DNA of 64,000 nucleotides, taken from Kiritimatiellia bacterium. GTDB lineage: Bacteria; Verrucomicrobiota; Kiritimatiellia; CAIQIC01; JAGNIJ01. Where the stretch lies: positions 1 to 64,000 of the forward strand of contig JAGNIJ010000021.1 of assembly GCA_018001225.1 (NCBI GenBank). The letters run 5' to 3'. Within the stretch, counting starts at the first letter, position 1. Every line of letters starts with the position of its first letter. The notes under the pieces are model-generated. The model had not been told where the DNA came from and did not search any database. It saw only the letters and a list, made by a program, of their open reading frames with translations. A program made the position numbers and the translations under genes. Shown one piece after another: positions 8,201 through 18,000 of this stretch.

Positions 8201-10284
8201 GCGGCATCCTGCAACGGCATCGTCCTGTTGAGGATCTCCAGGACCCCCGCCGATAGGAACTGCAACCGCTCCGCCTGCTTGCGCTCGGTAATGTCCGCGG
8301 AAAGAACAAACACACCCTCCGGCGCGGGCTGCAGGCTCAACTCGAACCAGCCTCGGTCCCCATCCGGGTAGACGAACTCATTTTCCATCCGAATGGCGAC
8401 CTGCTCGGCGCGGCAGCGTCGTATCTCTTCGAACAAGGGTGTTTGTTCGATGCCGGGATACAGCTCGGTGATGAGGTGGCCCTCCAACTCGGCGCGCGGC
8501 CGCCGGCCGTGGCGCGCCGCGGCCTCGTTGACGTACAGGTAGCGCCCCTCCGGCGAGAGGATCTGGCACCCCTCCATCATGCTGTCCAGCGTTCGCCGAT
8601 AGCGCTCCTGGTGCCGCCGTTCCGCCTCGGCGGCTTCGAATTTCCGGCGATAGCGCAGCGCCTCCTGCCGCCGCCAGAGCGAGCCCATGACCGCGCCGGT
8701 TGTCACAAGCACCACGCCGATGATGGCCAGAAGTTCCCACAACCTCCACCGCAGGGACTCGACGAGTTCCGACCGGTCCATGCGGGCCACCATAAACCAG
8801 GGGGAATCGGGGATGGCGCGCACGCAAGCGATCACGGGCACGCCGCGGTAATCCCGGCCATCGATGATGCCTTCCTCGCCGAGGACTGCCCTGACCGCCG
8901 GCACAACGGTATTGGTGATCGAAAAGCGAAGGCGCAGCGCGGTGTTCGTGGCAAAGCGGAGCTCGTTCAGAAAGACCGCCTCGTCTTCCTCGCGGCGGAC
9001 AAGGAGCGTTTCCGCCGTCCGGCTGGGATTGGGCCAGCGCGTCACGAGCGGGTACAGGTACGTCCGCGGATCTACGCGCAGCACAAGAAGCCCAAGGGGC
9101 TCGCGTTGAGTGGCATCAGCAAACAGCGGCACCAGGACCGACAGGTGCACGGGCTCGTCCGGCGAATGCCGGTGAAAGTCCATGAATCCCGGGGAGCCCC
9201 GGCGGAAGGCCTCCGCGACCGGCGCTTCGAAATCCGGCATGACATCTGGCGTCGGGCCGGGCATGGCCAGGCGCGGCCGGCCTTCGGCATCCAGCAGAAA
9301 TACGCTTTCGTATTGATAGGCCGATTGCACGTGGTCCAGCCAGGTCTGCAATCGGATCTGCGAATCGCCCTCCGCGGGATTCTCCAGGTAGCGCTGGACC
9401 AGGCCGGAGAAATTCGGATTGTTGTGCAGGACGGCCGCATCACCGAGCCGTTCGCGGCGCCACTGTGCGATGTCAGAGACCTTCAGGTCGGCGATAGCCG
9501 AAAGCTGCTGCTCGATGGTTACACGGAACTGCTTTTCCAGCTTCCGGTAGTACTGCAGCCCGGCAAAGATCACGCCCACGGACAGCGCCAGAAAAACCGC
9601 CAGGAAGTGGCGGGCGGAAGGCTTCGCCTCGAGGGACGGCGGAGGAGACGGAGGCACGGCCATTCTCATCAGCGCCAAGCCGAGCCCGATGAAAGCCAGG
9701 CTGGTTGTCATGGCGGGGGGAATTGTCATCCCCCCGTACAGAACCGGCGTGCCGTACAGATAGGCCAGCAGCCAGACCAGGCTTATGCCTGACACCGCGC
9801 ACGCCAGCCACCAGGCGGCCGCCAAACAAACGCGGGGTTCGGGTGCGGAGGTCGAATGGCACAGCAGGGCCAATGAAACCAGAAGGAAGCATGCCGCGGT
9901 GAACGAGGACATGTGCCCGATCGGAATATTCCCGAACTGGACGTCCAATTGCATTCCGAGGCGTTCCGCGGCGCAATGGATACCGAGCGAGGACAAGACG
10001 AGCAGCGCGCCCGAGACGACAGCGCCCACCACGGCGAGAGCCCTGCTGATCGGCAAGCGGCGGGGAAACGCTCGCCCGCGCAGGCCTATGGCTGCCGCAA
10101 ACAGGAGAAATAGAACGGCCGTGCTGGGGGCCATCGGAATCCGTTTAACACCCAGGGAGGCCAGACGGGGCCGGCCCGTCACCCAACCGGCCAGCGCCAT
10201 AAAGGCCAAGGCGGCCGCCAAGCCCGCACCGGCCAATTCCCATCGCCGGATTACGGGCTCTTGCGGTTGTTCATCGCCGGCCAT
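5215..10284 (-). CDS. Giant membrane sensor histidine kinase with Cache-like, PAS and GAF domains
   Basis: 1689 aa. About seven or eight membrane helices fill residues 15-245. A Cache-like extracytoplasmic region follows to about 535 and a last helix lies near 540-560. Then come PAS (about 585-700), GAF (about 705-875, Cys-rich around CLECTCGLV), PAS, a second GAF-like domain with CAHCPMAQ, two more PAS domains, a HisKA box (AYSVSHDLRAPLRAIDGFSR) and an HATPase with KDNGVGFD and SEFEGSGIGLAI. The kinase core is of the phytochrome/Rcp1-partner type. There is no receiver domain. The last 17 residues (GDAATEARRPPEGMDIK) come from the invading tandem repeat. GGGAGG precedes the ATG, and a sigma70-like promoter lies at 10338-10366. 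The signal sensed is unknown. Confidence 0.9.
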   Translation of the reverse strand: MAGDEQPQEPVIRRWELAGAGLAAALAFMALAGWVTGRPRLASLGVKRIPMAPSTAVLFLLFAAAIGLRGRAFPRRLPISRALAVVGAVVSGALLVLSSLGIHCAAERLGMQLDVQFGNIPIGHMSSFTAACFLLVSLALLCHSTSAPEPRVCLAAAWWLACAVSGISLVWLLAYLYGTPVLYGGMTIPPAMTTSLAFIGLGLALMRMAVPPSPPPSLEAKPSARHFLAVFLALSVGVIFAGLQYYRKLEKQFRVTIEQQLSAIADLKVSDIAQWRRERLGDAAVLHNNPNFSGLVQRYLENPAEGDSQIRLQTWLDHVQSAYQYESVFLLDAEGRPRLAMPGPTPDVMPDFEAPVAEAFRRGSPGFMDFHRHSPDEPVHLSVLVPLFADATQREPLGLLVLRVDPRTYLYPLVTRWPNPSRTAETLLVRREEDEAVFLNELRFATNTALRLRFSITNTVVPAVRAVLGEEGIIDGRDYRGVPVIACVRAIPDSPWFMVARMDRSELVESLRWRLWELLAIIGVVLVTTGAVMGSLWRRQEALRYRRKFEAAEAERRHQERYRRTLDSMMEGCQILSPEGRYLYVNEAAARHGRRPRAELEGHLITELYPGIEQTPLFEEIRRCRAEQVAIRMENEFVYPDGDRGWFELSLQPAPEGVFVLSADITERKQAERLQFLSAGVLEILNRTMPLQDAAAGVMALIRRETGLDAAGIRLKQGEDFPYLGTDGLSDEFVVAENFLAARSDDGGFCRDENGQVCLECTCGLVLSEKCGPSGDSVTPAGSFWTADAVSLAASLHENDPRRRPRDRCLHVGFQSVALIPIRVGGQIIGLLHLAGRKKGLFTADTVHFFEGLAASLGIAIARKQAEEQLRESRDRLNFALEKSHTGGWELDLMNHAAIRSLEHDRIFGYPELLPHWTYEMFLEHVIPEDRAGVNQRFQDAIAAQKDWSVECRIRRRDGEIRWILAIGGHQRDENGQARRMAGIVRDITERKQVEERIRHLTEVLRAVRNVNQLITHEKDPEALVQKACAILTETRGYRSAWISLADSDGRLRAAAESGLGDGFTAVRTQMEKGESPECCRLVLARSDIVVVHNTERNCAHCPMAQTYRDTAALAGPLRHGDRHYGVIVVALPRGVADDAEEQSLFRELIGDIGFALYAIEAETERTRMVEALRANEERYRELVENLSDMVFSVSAEGLLTYVSPAAKALFGFAPEEVVGHSFAEFIHPQDLSAVQASFADSLAGRYYASEFRVLARDGSERWVRSTSRRRREADPAAGINGILSDITELRRASEALRQNEAFTTAVLDNLPVGVAVNSVDPSVSFHYMNDNFPRFYRTTREALAKPDGFWSAVYEDPEFREAIRKKIIEDCASGQPERMYWTDVPIARAGRETAYVTARNIPVPGKPLMISTVWDVTERKKAEAEIRQLNTELEERVRLRTAQLEASNKELEAFAYSVSHDLRAPLRAIDGFSRIVMEDFTGKMDAEAVRLLNVVRENTRQMDRLITDLLALSRATRTEVRSVPVDMTGLARSVYRELVPPGEAARSEFILPDLPSAHGDPTLLRQVWFNLLGNALKYSASRENRRIEVGAREGNREQVYFVKDNGVGFDPQYQAKLFGIFQRLHKASEFEGSGIGLAIVQRIMVRHGGRVWAEGKVGEGATFYFAVPRVAGDAATEARRPPEGMDIK

Positions 10285-10337
10285 GATCGAGCCCTCCCGC
10301 CGAGGCTGACAGCCATAGCACTCGGGCTATATCGTTT

Positions 10338-10366
10338 ATTTTGGGATTCGATCCGTGGCGTGTCAA
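10338..10366 (-). promoter_or_regulatory. Sigma70-like promoter for the 1689-aa kinase
   Basis: On the minus strand TTGACA (10366-10361) is separated by 17 bp from CAAAAT (10343-10338), about 55 bp upstream of the kinase ATG. The -35 matches consensus 6/6 and the -10 matches 4/6. Confidence 0.6.
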
Positions 10367-10418
10367 TTGCATCCGGCACTTTTACGTAATGCTTCACTCA
10401 TGTACGCGCTTCGCTTCA

Positions 10419-11168
10419 TTACAGGGCTTCGCGCAGGCGGGCGGTGGCCTGGTCGATCTTCCGGCTCGAGTAGGTCCGCCCGGCCGACCACGTCGCCACG
10501 TGCCGGACCGCCGCCTCCGGGTCCAGGATGGGCATGGACGCCGCCGCGACCCGCCACTCCGTGCCCGGCGAATCGAGGACCAGGAGGGGCCGGATGTCGG
10601 GCCATTCGACGCCGCCCCGCTGGAAGTACCGGTCCACCGCTTCGACCTGTTTCCGGAGATCCGCCAGCGGATTGGACACGCGGAACGGCTTGCTGCCCGG
10701 CGCCGAGGTCACGGTCCACCAGGCGTCCTGGTCGGCCCCTTCCACCGCGCCCCGCCAGAAACGCACTTCGATCACGAAGAGGCCGCGGGGCGTGATCACC
10801 AGCAGGCGCACCGGCACTCGCCGCCCGCCCCACGGCAGCCCGATGTCCTCCAGGATGAAGCACTCCTCGCCCAGCGCGGTCTTCAGCCGCTCGGATAGAC
10901 CCGGACCTTCATGCCACCGCGCGTCGATGGCCCGCCTTTGACTCTCCAGCTTCTGTATCCTCACGGCGTGCCCGACACAGAAGAAAGCGGCCAGGCTGCC
11001 GATGACCAGCAGCCCCGGGCCGTGGGATCTGAAAAGAAGAACGCCGGCCACAAACAGGTTGAGGGCCACCAACGCCTCCGCCATGAGCATGGCGTGGACA
11101 GGCCGGAAACGCCCCCGGGGAACGCGATGGCGTCTCACGATAAATTCATCGGTCAGGACGCGAGCCAT
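10419..11168 (-). CDS. Membrane-anchored NERD-domain protein
   Basis: 249 aa from the ATG at 11168, which has GGGGGAG just upstream; a GTG 12 bp further up is less likely. Two hydrophobic helices (about residues 27-70) precede a cytoplasmic nuclease-related (NERD) domain. Its core reads VRLLVITPRGLFVIEVRFWRG, matching the family's hydrophobic strand plus E-x-K/R pattern. NERD domains share the restriction-endonuclease-like fold, but their activity is mostly unproven. Here the usual Lys of ExK is Arg (EVR), so nuclease activity is doubtful. It lies between the big kinase and tRNA-Lys, with no clear partner. Confidence 0.75.
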   Translation of the reverse strand: MARVLTDEFIVRRHRVPRGRFRPVHAMLMAEALVALNLFVAGVLLFRSHGPGLLVIGSLAAFFCVGHAVRIQKLESQRRAIDARWHEGPGLSERLKTALGEECFILEDIGLPWGGRRVPVRLLVITPRGLFVIEVRFWRGAVEGADQDAWWTVTSAPGSKPFRVSNPLADLRKQVEAVDRYFQRGGVEWPDIRPLLVLDSPGTEWRVAAASMPILDPEAAVRHVATWSAGRTYSSRKIDQATARLREAL

Positions 11169-11263
11169 AATCTCCCCCACGCCGGATCGCTGTTTTCTTT
11201 TTACACGGCGGCGACGTGCGGGTCAATCGCGGGCCTCTGGACATCCGACACCCAAATGATATT

Positions 11264-11292
11264 TTGACAGGCAGAAGCGATTGCCCTATTTT
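11264..11292 (+). promoter_or_regulatory. Promoter of tRNA-Lys
   Basis: TTGACA (11264-11269), a 17-bp spacer and TATTTT (11287-11292). The tRNA begins 17 bp after the -10 box. The -35 is a perfect match and the -10 matches 4/6. Confidence 0.75.
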
Positions 11293-11308
11293 CCGCGACG
11301 ATTTGCGG

Positions 11309-11381
11309 GGGCCGGTAGCTCAGTTGGTAGAGCACGAGCCTTTTAAGCTTGTGGTCGTGGGTTCGATCCCCACCCGGCTCA
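11309..11381 (+). tRNA. tRNA-Lys (anticodon TTT)
   Basis: A 73-nt cloverleaf. The acceptor stem GGGCCGG pairs with CCGGCTC (one G-T). The D arm is GCTC/GAGC. The anticodon stem CGAGC/GCTTG closes the loop CTTTTAA, giving anticodon TTT. The T arm is GTGGG-TTCGATC-CCCAC, and the discriminator is A. The 3' CCA is not encoded. Confidence 0.95.
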
Positions 11382-11422
11382 CTTCCCTCCAGGCGAGTTC
11401 GCAAGGACGGCACACCCGCGTG

Positions 11423-13480
11423 TCAGCGGGGCGTTTCGGCCGGCGCGGCCAGGGCCTCGGCAATGGCCCGGTTCAGGTCCGCCAGCGAAATGGGCTTGCG
11501 GAGGATGGGAATCACGTCCTCGGCGAATTGCTGCGCCACCTCGGGCGTGCCCGAGAGGATCAGGCAGGGCAGCGTCCACCCGCGATTCCGGACCTCGTGC
11601 AGCAGGTCCATGCCGGTCATGTCGGGCATGGACAGGTCGGTGAGCAGGATGTCGGGCCGGTCCAGTTCCATCCGCTCCAGCGCCTCGCGCGCCGACGAAA
11701 CGACTTCGACCACGTGGCCCACCGACCGCAGCATGGCGGACATGGTCTTCAACACGCGGGGATCGTCGTCCACCACCAGGATTCTCCGCGGGCCCGGACC
11801 GGCCACGGGGCGCGGCGCCTCGGCCGGCGCCGCCGCCCGGGCGGCGATGGGCAGCAGGATGGTGACGGTGGTCCCCTTCCCCGGCTCGCTGTCGATCACG
11901 ATCTTGCCCTGGTAGTCGCGGACGATACCGTGCACCATGGCCAGCCCCATGCCGGTGCCCTTCTCGCCCTTGGTTGTGAAGAACGGATCGAGACAGCGCG
12001 CCTTGACTTCGGGCGTCATCCCGCAGCCCGTGTCCCGGACCTCCAGCGCCACCCATTCCCCGCGCGCCGAGGTGGTCAGGTTCAACGTGCCGTCCCGCTC
12101 CATGGCGTGAACGGCGTTGATGATCAGGTTGATCAGCATGTCCCGCAGCTCGGACGGCGAGCCTTGGACGAAGGGAATCTGGCCGAGGCGGGTTTCCACG
12201 GCGATCCGTATGCCGGCGGATTCCGCCTGCGTCTTCCAGCTCGGGCGGCTCAACTCCACGGCGTCGCGGACCACCGAGTTCAGGTCCACGGGATCGTGCC
12301 GCGTGTCACCCTGCTGCGCCCGGTAGAAGGCCTGCATGCGCTTGACGATGACCGCGGCGTCCTGGGCCGCCGTCCGGATCATCTCGAGGCTGTGCTGCAC
12401 CTCCGCGCGATCCCCGCCGCCGGCCGGCTTGAGCAGCATCAGTTCGGAATAGCCGAGGATGGACAGCAGGCAGTTGTTGAAATCGTGGGCGATCCCGCTG
12501 GCCATGCGCCCCAGCGCGTGCAGGCGCTCCTGCTTGATGGCCTCCTCGTGGGCCTTGGCCACCTCGTGGAGGGCCTCCTCCAACTGCCGCGTCTTCAGGC
12601 GGAGGTCGCGGGTATAGATGCGCACGACGCGGCGCATGCCGAAGCCCAGCAGGGCCAGCAGGAGCACGAGCAGACCCAACCCGATCAGCGCGTTGCGCAT
12701 CCAGGCCGGGTAGCGGGGCGCGGCCCCCGGCTCTCCCAGCCAGGCGCCCAGGATCTGGTAGTAGATCGACGAGCGATCCTTCTTCAGGCGCGCGAGCCGC
12801 CGGTCCAGGGCGTCCAGCAGCCGGCCGTCCGACGAGGCCGGCGCGGCAAAGACCAGCTTGGTGGGCTGGAAGATGATGGCCGTGGGCGACACCCGGTAGC
12901 GGCCCGCCTCGCGCCCGCCGAAGAACCGGTTGACGATGCCGGCGTCCGCTTTCTTCTCCTGCACCGCGGCCAGCACCTCGTCATGGCTGGCCAGGACCGT
13001 CATCCGGACTTCGATCCCGAGATCGGGCAGCAGTTCGCGGACCACCTGCTGCTGGATGCTCTCGTCCAGGACCGCCACGTTCAGGCCGTGCAGGGCCTCC
13101 AGGTCCTGGATCGCGAGGCCGGGCCGCGCGTACACCTCGAGCCATGAGGAAAGGACGGCCACCTGGCTCAACTTGAACCGAGCCGCGCGCTCCGGGGTAT
13201 ACGCCACGTCCGGCAGAAGATCCAGCCGCCCCTCCTCCAGCGCGCGGACATGGTCCGCCCAGTTACCGACCATGAAATCCAGTTGCCAGTTCTCCTGGGA
13301 GGCCACGTGTTCCAGGATATCGACGAAGAGGCCGTCGGGCTTGCCCTCCGGATTGATGAAGATCTTGGGGGGATTCTGGTAGACCCCCACGCGCACGGTG
13401 CGGGCTTCCTCCGAACGGCTTTCCGCGCCAGACAGGGCCATCGCCAGCGCCACGACGGCCCATCCCCGTCTACCCGGCAT
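11423..13480 (-). CDS. Hybrid histidine kinase with solute-binding (SBP type 3) sensor and receiver
   Basis: 685 aa from the ATG at 13480, which has GGAGG six bases upstream and begins a signal peptide (MPGRRGWAVVALAMALSG). The frame stays open to 13627, but that part looks non-native. A periplasmic family-3 solute-binding domain (about 28-250, starting VRVGVYQNPPKIFINPEGK) and a membrane helix (about 275-300) are followed by HisKA (GIAHDFNNCLLSILGYS), HATPase (DTGCGM, GTGMGLAMVHG) and a C-terminal receiver with its acceptor Asp in ILLTDLSMPDMTG. This is the BvgS/EvgS-like layout in which a bound small molecule controls the kinase. No separate output regulator is adjacent. Confidence 0.9.
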   Translation of the reverse strand: MPGRRGWAVVALAMALSGAESRSEEARTVRVGVYQNPPKIFINPEGKPDGLFVDILEHVASQENWQLDFMVGNWADHVRALEEGRLDLLPDVAYTPERAARFKLSQVAVLSSWLEVYARPGLAIQDLEALHGLNVAVLDESIQQQVVRELLPDLGIEVRMTVLASHDEVLAAVQEKKADAGIVNRFFGGREAGRYRVSPTAIIFQPTKLVFAAPASSDGRLLDALDRRLARLKKDRSSIYYQILGAWLGEPGAAPRYPAWMRNALIGLGLLVLLLALLGFGMRRVVRIYTRDLRLKTRQLEEALHEVAKAHEEAIKQERLHALGRMASGIAHDFNNCLLSILGYSELMLLKPAGGGDRAEVQHSLEMIRTAAQDAAVIVKRMQAFYRAQQGDTRHDPVDLNSVVRDAVELSRPSWKTQAESAGIRIAVETRLGQIPFVQGSPSELRDMLINLIINAVHAMERDGTLNLTTSARGEWVALEVRDTGCGMTPEVKARCLDPFFTTKGEKGTGMGLAMVHGIVRDYQGKIVIDSEPGKGTTVTILLPIAARAAAPAEAPRPVAGPGPRRILVVDDDPRVLKTMSAMLRSVGHVVEVVSSAREALERMELDRPDILLTDLSMPDMTGMDLLHEVRNRGWTLPCLILSGTPEVAQQFAEDVIPILRKPISLADLNRAIAEALAAPAETPR

Positions 13481-13584
13481 GCTTGGCCTCCATGCTTCCA
13501 CCTCCACCCTGCCCTTGCGGGCGCGCGCCGGCGCCCGGTTACAGCCATCCCTGTTTTGGAGTTTAAAGCACGTCCCTCCGCCGA

Positions 13585-14979
13585 TCAAGATTGCTTTTCC
13601 AGGACGAAGGCCAGCCATCGCTCCCACAGTTCATTCGGCTTGAGCCGCAGGAAGCGGCAGAGCACGGCCAGCTGCCCGGCCTTCCGGATCGCCTGGAAAT
13701 TATTCCTGTCGCGCAGATAGCGGAGATAATCGAAAAACGAATTCCGGTATTCAGGCTGCATGAGGAAATAGACCAGGCCCCAGGACTGGTCGTAGGCGAG
13801 CCCGATCCGCTCGTGGACGCCGAACGACATGAGGCCCGCGTCGTCGCGCAGATCGACCAGTTCCTCCAGCCCGATCAGCCTCCCCTCGTCCAGCGCCTCC
13901 CGCAGCGAGCGGAGCCGGAGGGGATCCTCCGCCCCCAGCGGCAGGGTTTCGCAGAAGGTCGCCAGCCCCTCGATCAGCCACTCGCCCTCGATCCCGTGCC
14001 GCGAGTGAATGCCGTAATCGTAGAACAACTGGTGCGCGCCCTCGTGGCGGATCGTCGTCCGCGTCTGGGTCTCGGCCAGCCGTTCGATGTCCTGCTCGGT
14101 TTCCCGGCGCCACTCGCGCAGCCGGGCCTCGACCTCCGGCGAGAGGCGCCCGGCGCGGTGGCGCGCCTCTTCTTCCTCCACCTGGCGGCGGAGGTCGGCG
14201 ACGCGCTCCGAGGCGCGCTGGTTGAAGAGCACCAGCCGGTCCAGGCGCGGGCTGTAGAACCCGGCCGTGCTTTCCATGCGGGGCGCGTGCTCCCGCTGGT
14301 AGGCCCGGAAGGCATCCTGCCGGGAAAAGAACAGCACCTGGATGCTTCGATCGCGGCGGGTCTCGACCATCAGGCCCCGCCACACCTCCACGAACTGCCC
14401 GTGCAGGACTTCCAGGATTTCCACCATCTGCTCGACGCGGAAAAAGGACTCGTCGGTCAGGAGGCTGAACGGGGGGCGCCGGTAGAAATTCAACTCCGGG
14501 AAGTCCATCTGGAACCGCACGTCCCGGTAGGAGATGTCCGGGGCCGGCGGTTCGAGCTGCTCGATGGATTCCAGCCGGCGGCGGGGGATCACCGCGGTGA
14601 CCTCGGCGCTGTCGCCGTAGGTGCGGACGAAGACCAGCTCGTCCCGGCGCTCCTCCACGATCCGGCCGCGGAGCGTCTGCCCGTCGGTGAAGACCAGTTC
14701 ATGGGTCGACTGCTCGGCCCGGACCCGCTCCTCCATGCGCCGCCGGGTTTCCCGTTCGGCGTCCGTCCACCGATCCTCGGGCTTGTCCTCCGGGACGGCT
14801 TCGTCGCCTTCGCCGTACCAGCGGAAGGCATGGGCCATCCAGCGCCCCGGATCGGTTTCCAGGAACTGGTAGAAGCGCGGATCGCCTACCCGGTTCCAGT
14901 ACAACAGGAGCAGCGAGCCGCCGAGCAGCCCGGCCAGGACCGCCGTCCGGACCCACCGCCATGGATGCCTGCGCCGCAT
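13585..14979 (-). CDS. Membrane-anchored or secreted DUF1570-like gluzincin peptidase
   Basis: 464 aa from the ATG at 14979 (MRRRHPWRWVRTAVLAG), with an N-terminal anchor/signal helix at about residues 10-28. The upstream open frame to 15438 is the antisense of the next gene. A charged helical segment rich in Glu and Arg (about 235-290) precedes the motif RHEGAHQLFYDYG, an HExxH-type zinc site written HEGAH. About 30 residues later, WLIEGLATFCE offers the third zinc ligand, as in gluzincins and the DUF1570 family. Family function is unknown. It is divergent from the C25 peptidase gene with only 80 bp between starts, so the two may share control. Confidence 0.75.
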   Translation of the reverse strand: MRRRHPWRWVRTAVLAGLLGGSLLLLYWNRVGDPRFYQFLETDPGRWMAHAFRWYGEGDEAVPEDKPEDRWTDAERETRRRMEERVRAEQSTHELVFTDGQTLRGRIVEERRDELVFVRTYGDSAEVTAVIPRRRLESIEQLEPPAPDISYRDVRFQMDFPELNFYRRPPFSLLTDESFFRVEQMVEILEVLHGQFVEVWRGLMVETRRDRSIQVLFFSRQDAFRAYQREHAPRMESTAGFYSPRLDRLVLFNQRASERVADLRRQVEEEEARHRAGRLSPEVEARLREWRRETEQDIERLAETQTRTTIRHEGAHQLFYDYGIHSRHGIEGEWLIEGLATFCETLPLGAEDPLRLRSLREALDEGRLIGLEELVDLRDDAGLMSFGVHERIGLAYDQSWGLVYFLMQPEYRNSFFDYLRYLRDRNNFQAIRKAGQLAVLCRFLRLKPNELWERWLAFVLEKQS

Positions 14980-15059
14980 AACTCGTACAATGGAGCAGGA
15001 TTCGTTCCGGTTCAACTCCCGGCTTGCGGGCCCGGCGCCGACCGCCGTATGCTGTAAGC

Positions 15060-18000
15060 ATGAAGGCGCGATGGCCACGCGGGGGCGCCCGGGCCTTGGT
15101 CCTGCTGTCGCTTTTGGCCGCGGCCAGGCCGAGTTTCGCCGGGGGCCGCGTGGTCTACGAGAAGACCATCGTGGTGCTCGATCCGGCCGAACGGCTCGGC
15201 GAGGCCACGGACCGGTCGAACGAGCCCGGCGCGGTGGAGGACACGGAGGAACTCGTGGCGGATGTCCCGGGCGGGACGGCCTGGACCTCCGCGACCGAAG
15301 CGCCGGGCGCGGACAACCTGTTTTACGAGGACTTCGAGGGCGACTTCCCCGGCGCCCGCTGGTCCCTGTCCGGGAACCCGACGTGGAACGACACCAGCTT
15401 CCGGTCGTACGAGGGAATCTGGAGCGCCTGGTGCGCATCGGGCGGCACGAACGGGCTCAACCCCTCCGGCCCCTACACGAACAGCATGAACGCCTGGGCG
15501 ACGGCCGGGCCGTTCGACCTGTCCGACGCGGCCAGCGGGCAGGTCTCGCTGTGGTCCTGGATCAAGACCGAGAGCGGCCAGGATTATTTCAAGTACATGC
15601 TCTCCACGAACGGCGTAAACTACTCGGGGTACCAGATCGCGGGAGTCGCCACGACCTGGACGGAGCGCACGATCCCATTCACCAACGTCCCCACCTACGG
15701 CAACATCCTGGGCTGTTCCAACGTCTGGCTCGCCCTGATCTTCACGAGCAACGCCGCGACGAACGACGCGGGTGTGTTTGTGGACAACGTATCCATCGAG
15801 GCCGCGCGCCCGAACATCACGCCCTACCAGCCAGCCGGCTGGAGCGATGGGATCGTGGTCTCCGCCGTCAGCGGAACGACGACCGGCAGCGCGATCTATG
15901 CCGGCGACATCGCCTACATTGACTATGCCTACATCAACCAAGGCGGCGCCTCCGTCCAGGGCCGGGTCTATTCGGAGTTCTACGTCAACGGAAGCCGGGT
16001 CCGCCGCTCGTACTACGACAACCAGCCGACCAACGTATGGGTCGCCGCCTACGACTTCGAACACACCTTCCCCGCCGCCGGGACGTACACGCTGGAGCTG
16101 GCCTGCGACGCGGACAACGACGTGGCGGAATCCGACGAGGACGACAACCGGTACGCCACCGGCGCGACGGTCCAGGGCAACGAGCGTCCCAACCTCACGC
16201 CCTACCAGCCGGCCGGCTGGAGCGACAAGCTCGTGGTCTCGCCCGTCACGAATACGACGACCGACGGCCCGCTCTTCTCCGGGCAGACCGGCTACGTGGA
16301 CTACGCTTACATCAACAACGGCAGCGCGGACGCGGCGGAGACCTTCTACGTGGAGTTGTACGTCAACACCACGCAGGTCCGGCGCGCCACGAAGGACGGG
16401 CTTAAGGCGGGTTACTACGCCGCCCGCCTGGACGTGAGTTACGTGTTCCCGACCGCGGGCGCGTACACGGTGCGGTTTATCGCCGACGCGGACAACGACG
16501 TGGACGAGTTGAACGAGGGCGACAACCAGTACCAGCGGTCGGCCAGCATCTCCGCCTCGGGCCTGCCCAACCTCCGGCCCTACCAGCCGGCGGGCTGGAG
16601 CAACATGATCGTCGTCTCCTCCGTGCCCGGGACGTCCATCGACGGCGCCGCGCTGTATCCCGGGCAGACCTCGTACATAGATTACGCCTACGTGAACGAT
16701 TCCCAGGTGGACATCACGAACACGTTTTATGCCGAGCTTTTCGTCCACACCACCCTCGTCCGGCGCGCGAGCCGGTCCGGCCTGCTGCAAGGGAACTACG
16801 CCTACAAGACCGATTTTGAGCACGTGTTCCCGACCGCCGGCACCTACACCGTCAAGCTCGTCGCCGACGCGGACAACCATGTCCCGGAATCCAACGAGGG
16901 CGACAACGAGTTCCAGCGCAACCGGTCCGTCGGAGCGGATCTGCGCCCCAACGTGACGCCCTACCAGCCGGCCGGTTGGAGCGACAAGATCGTGATCTCC
17001 AGCCGGAGCGGCACCTCGACCGACGACACGATTTACGCGGGCAGCGAAGTCTTCGTGGATTATGCCTACATCAACAACGGCCAGAGCAACATCACCGGGA
17101 CCTTTTACACCGAGTTGACCATCGGGGGGAATCTCGTCCGGCGCGGCTCGATCGGCGCGCTGAACCAGGGCCAGCACGCCTACAAGCAGGACGTGAAATA
17201 TACGTTTGCAAGCGCGGGAACCTACACGCTGCGGGTGGTCTGCGACGCGGACGGCGACGTGGCGGAATCCAGCGAGGGGGACAACGCCTACCAGCGCAGC
17301 GCGACCGTCTCGGAGCCCCTGCGCCCGAATCTCACGCCCTACCAGCCCTCCGGCTGGAGCGACAAGATCGTGGTCTCCGGCGTGGCGGGGACGCACACCG
17401 ACGGCGCCGTGACGGCGGGCGCGCCCGCCTACGTGGACTACGCCTACATCAACAACGGCACGGCCGACGCGACCAACATGCTGTACGTGGAACTGTTCGT
17501 GGACGGGGCCCAGGTCCGACGGGCCTCCGTCAGCGGCATCAAGGCCGGGTACTACGGCTTCAAGGACGACTTCGCCTACACGTTCACGAACGGCGGGACC
17601 TACACGCTAAAGCTCGTGGCGGACGCCGACAATACCGTGGCGGAATCGAACGAGGCCGACAACGAGTACGAGCGCGCCGCGCCGGTCTCCGGCGGGGCGC
17701 CGGCGATCCGCGTGGAGCCCGAGAGTTTCTACTTCACCGGCCCGGGCGCGACGGCCGCCGCGGCGGCGGCCGCGCCCCGGCCCGACCACTGGATGGCCTT
17801 CGGCCGCGAACCCGACGCGGATTACCAGCCGGCCGTTTCCCTTGCGGCGTCTGACGCCGACGGGCTGGAGATCCAGTTCAGAACCCCGGGCGTGACTGCC
17901 GCGCGGACGACGGAACAGGGCCGCGATTATCACGTGCTGCAACTGGGCCGTTCGCATGGGGATATGCCGACCGGCCATCCGGATCTGCCCGCGCTGCGCC

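Noticed and set aside
14980..15438. N-terminal extension of the DUF1570-like protein
   Set aside because: The extension is antisense to the first part of the C25 gene and lacks a signal peptide; the ATG at 14979 begins a plausible anchor helix.
15807..17690. CRISPR or satellite DNA
   Set aside because: The 378-bp repeats keep one reading frame and vary mainly at synonymous positions, so they are protein domain repeats.
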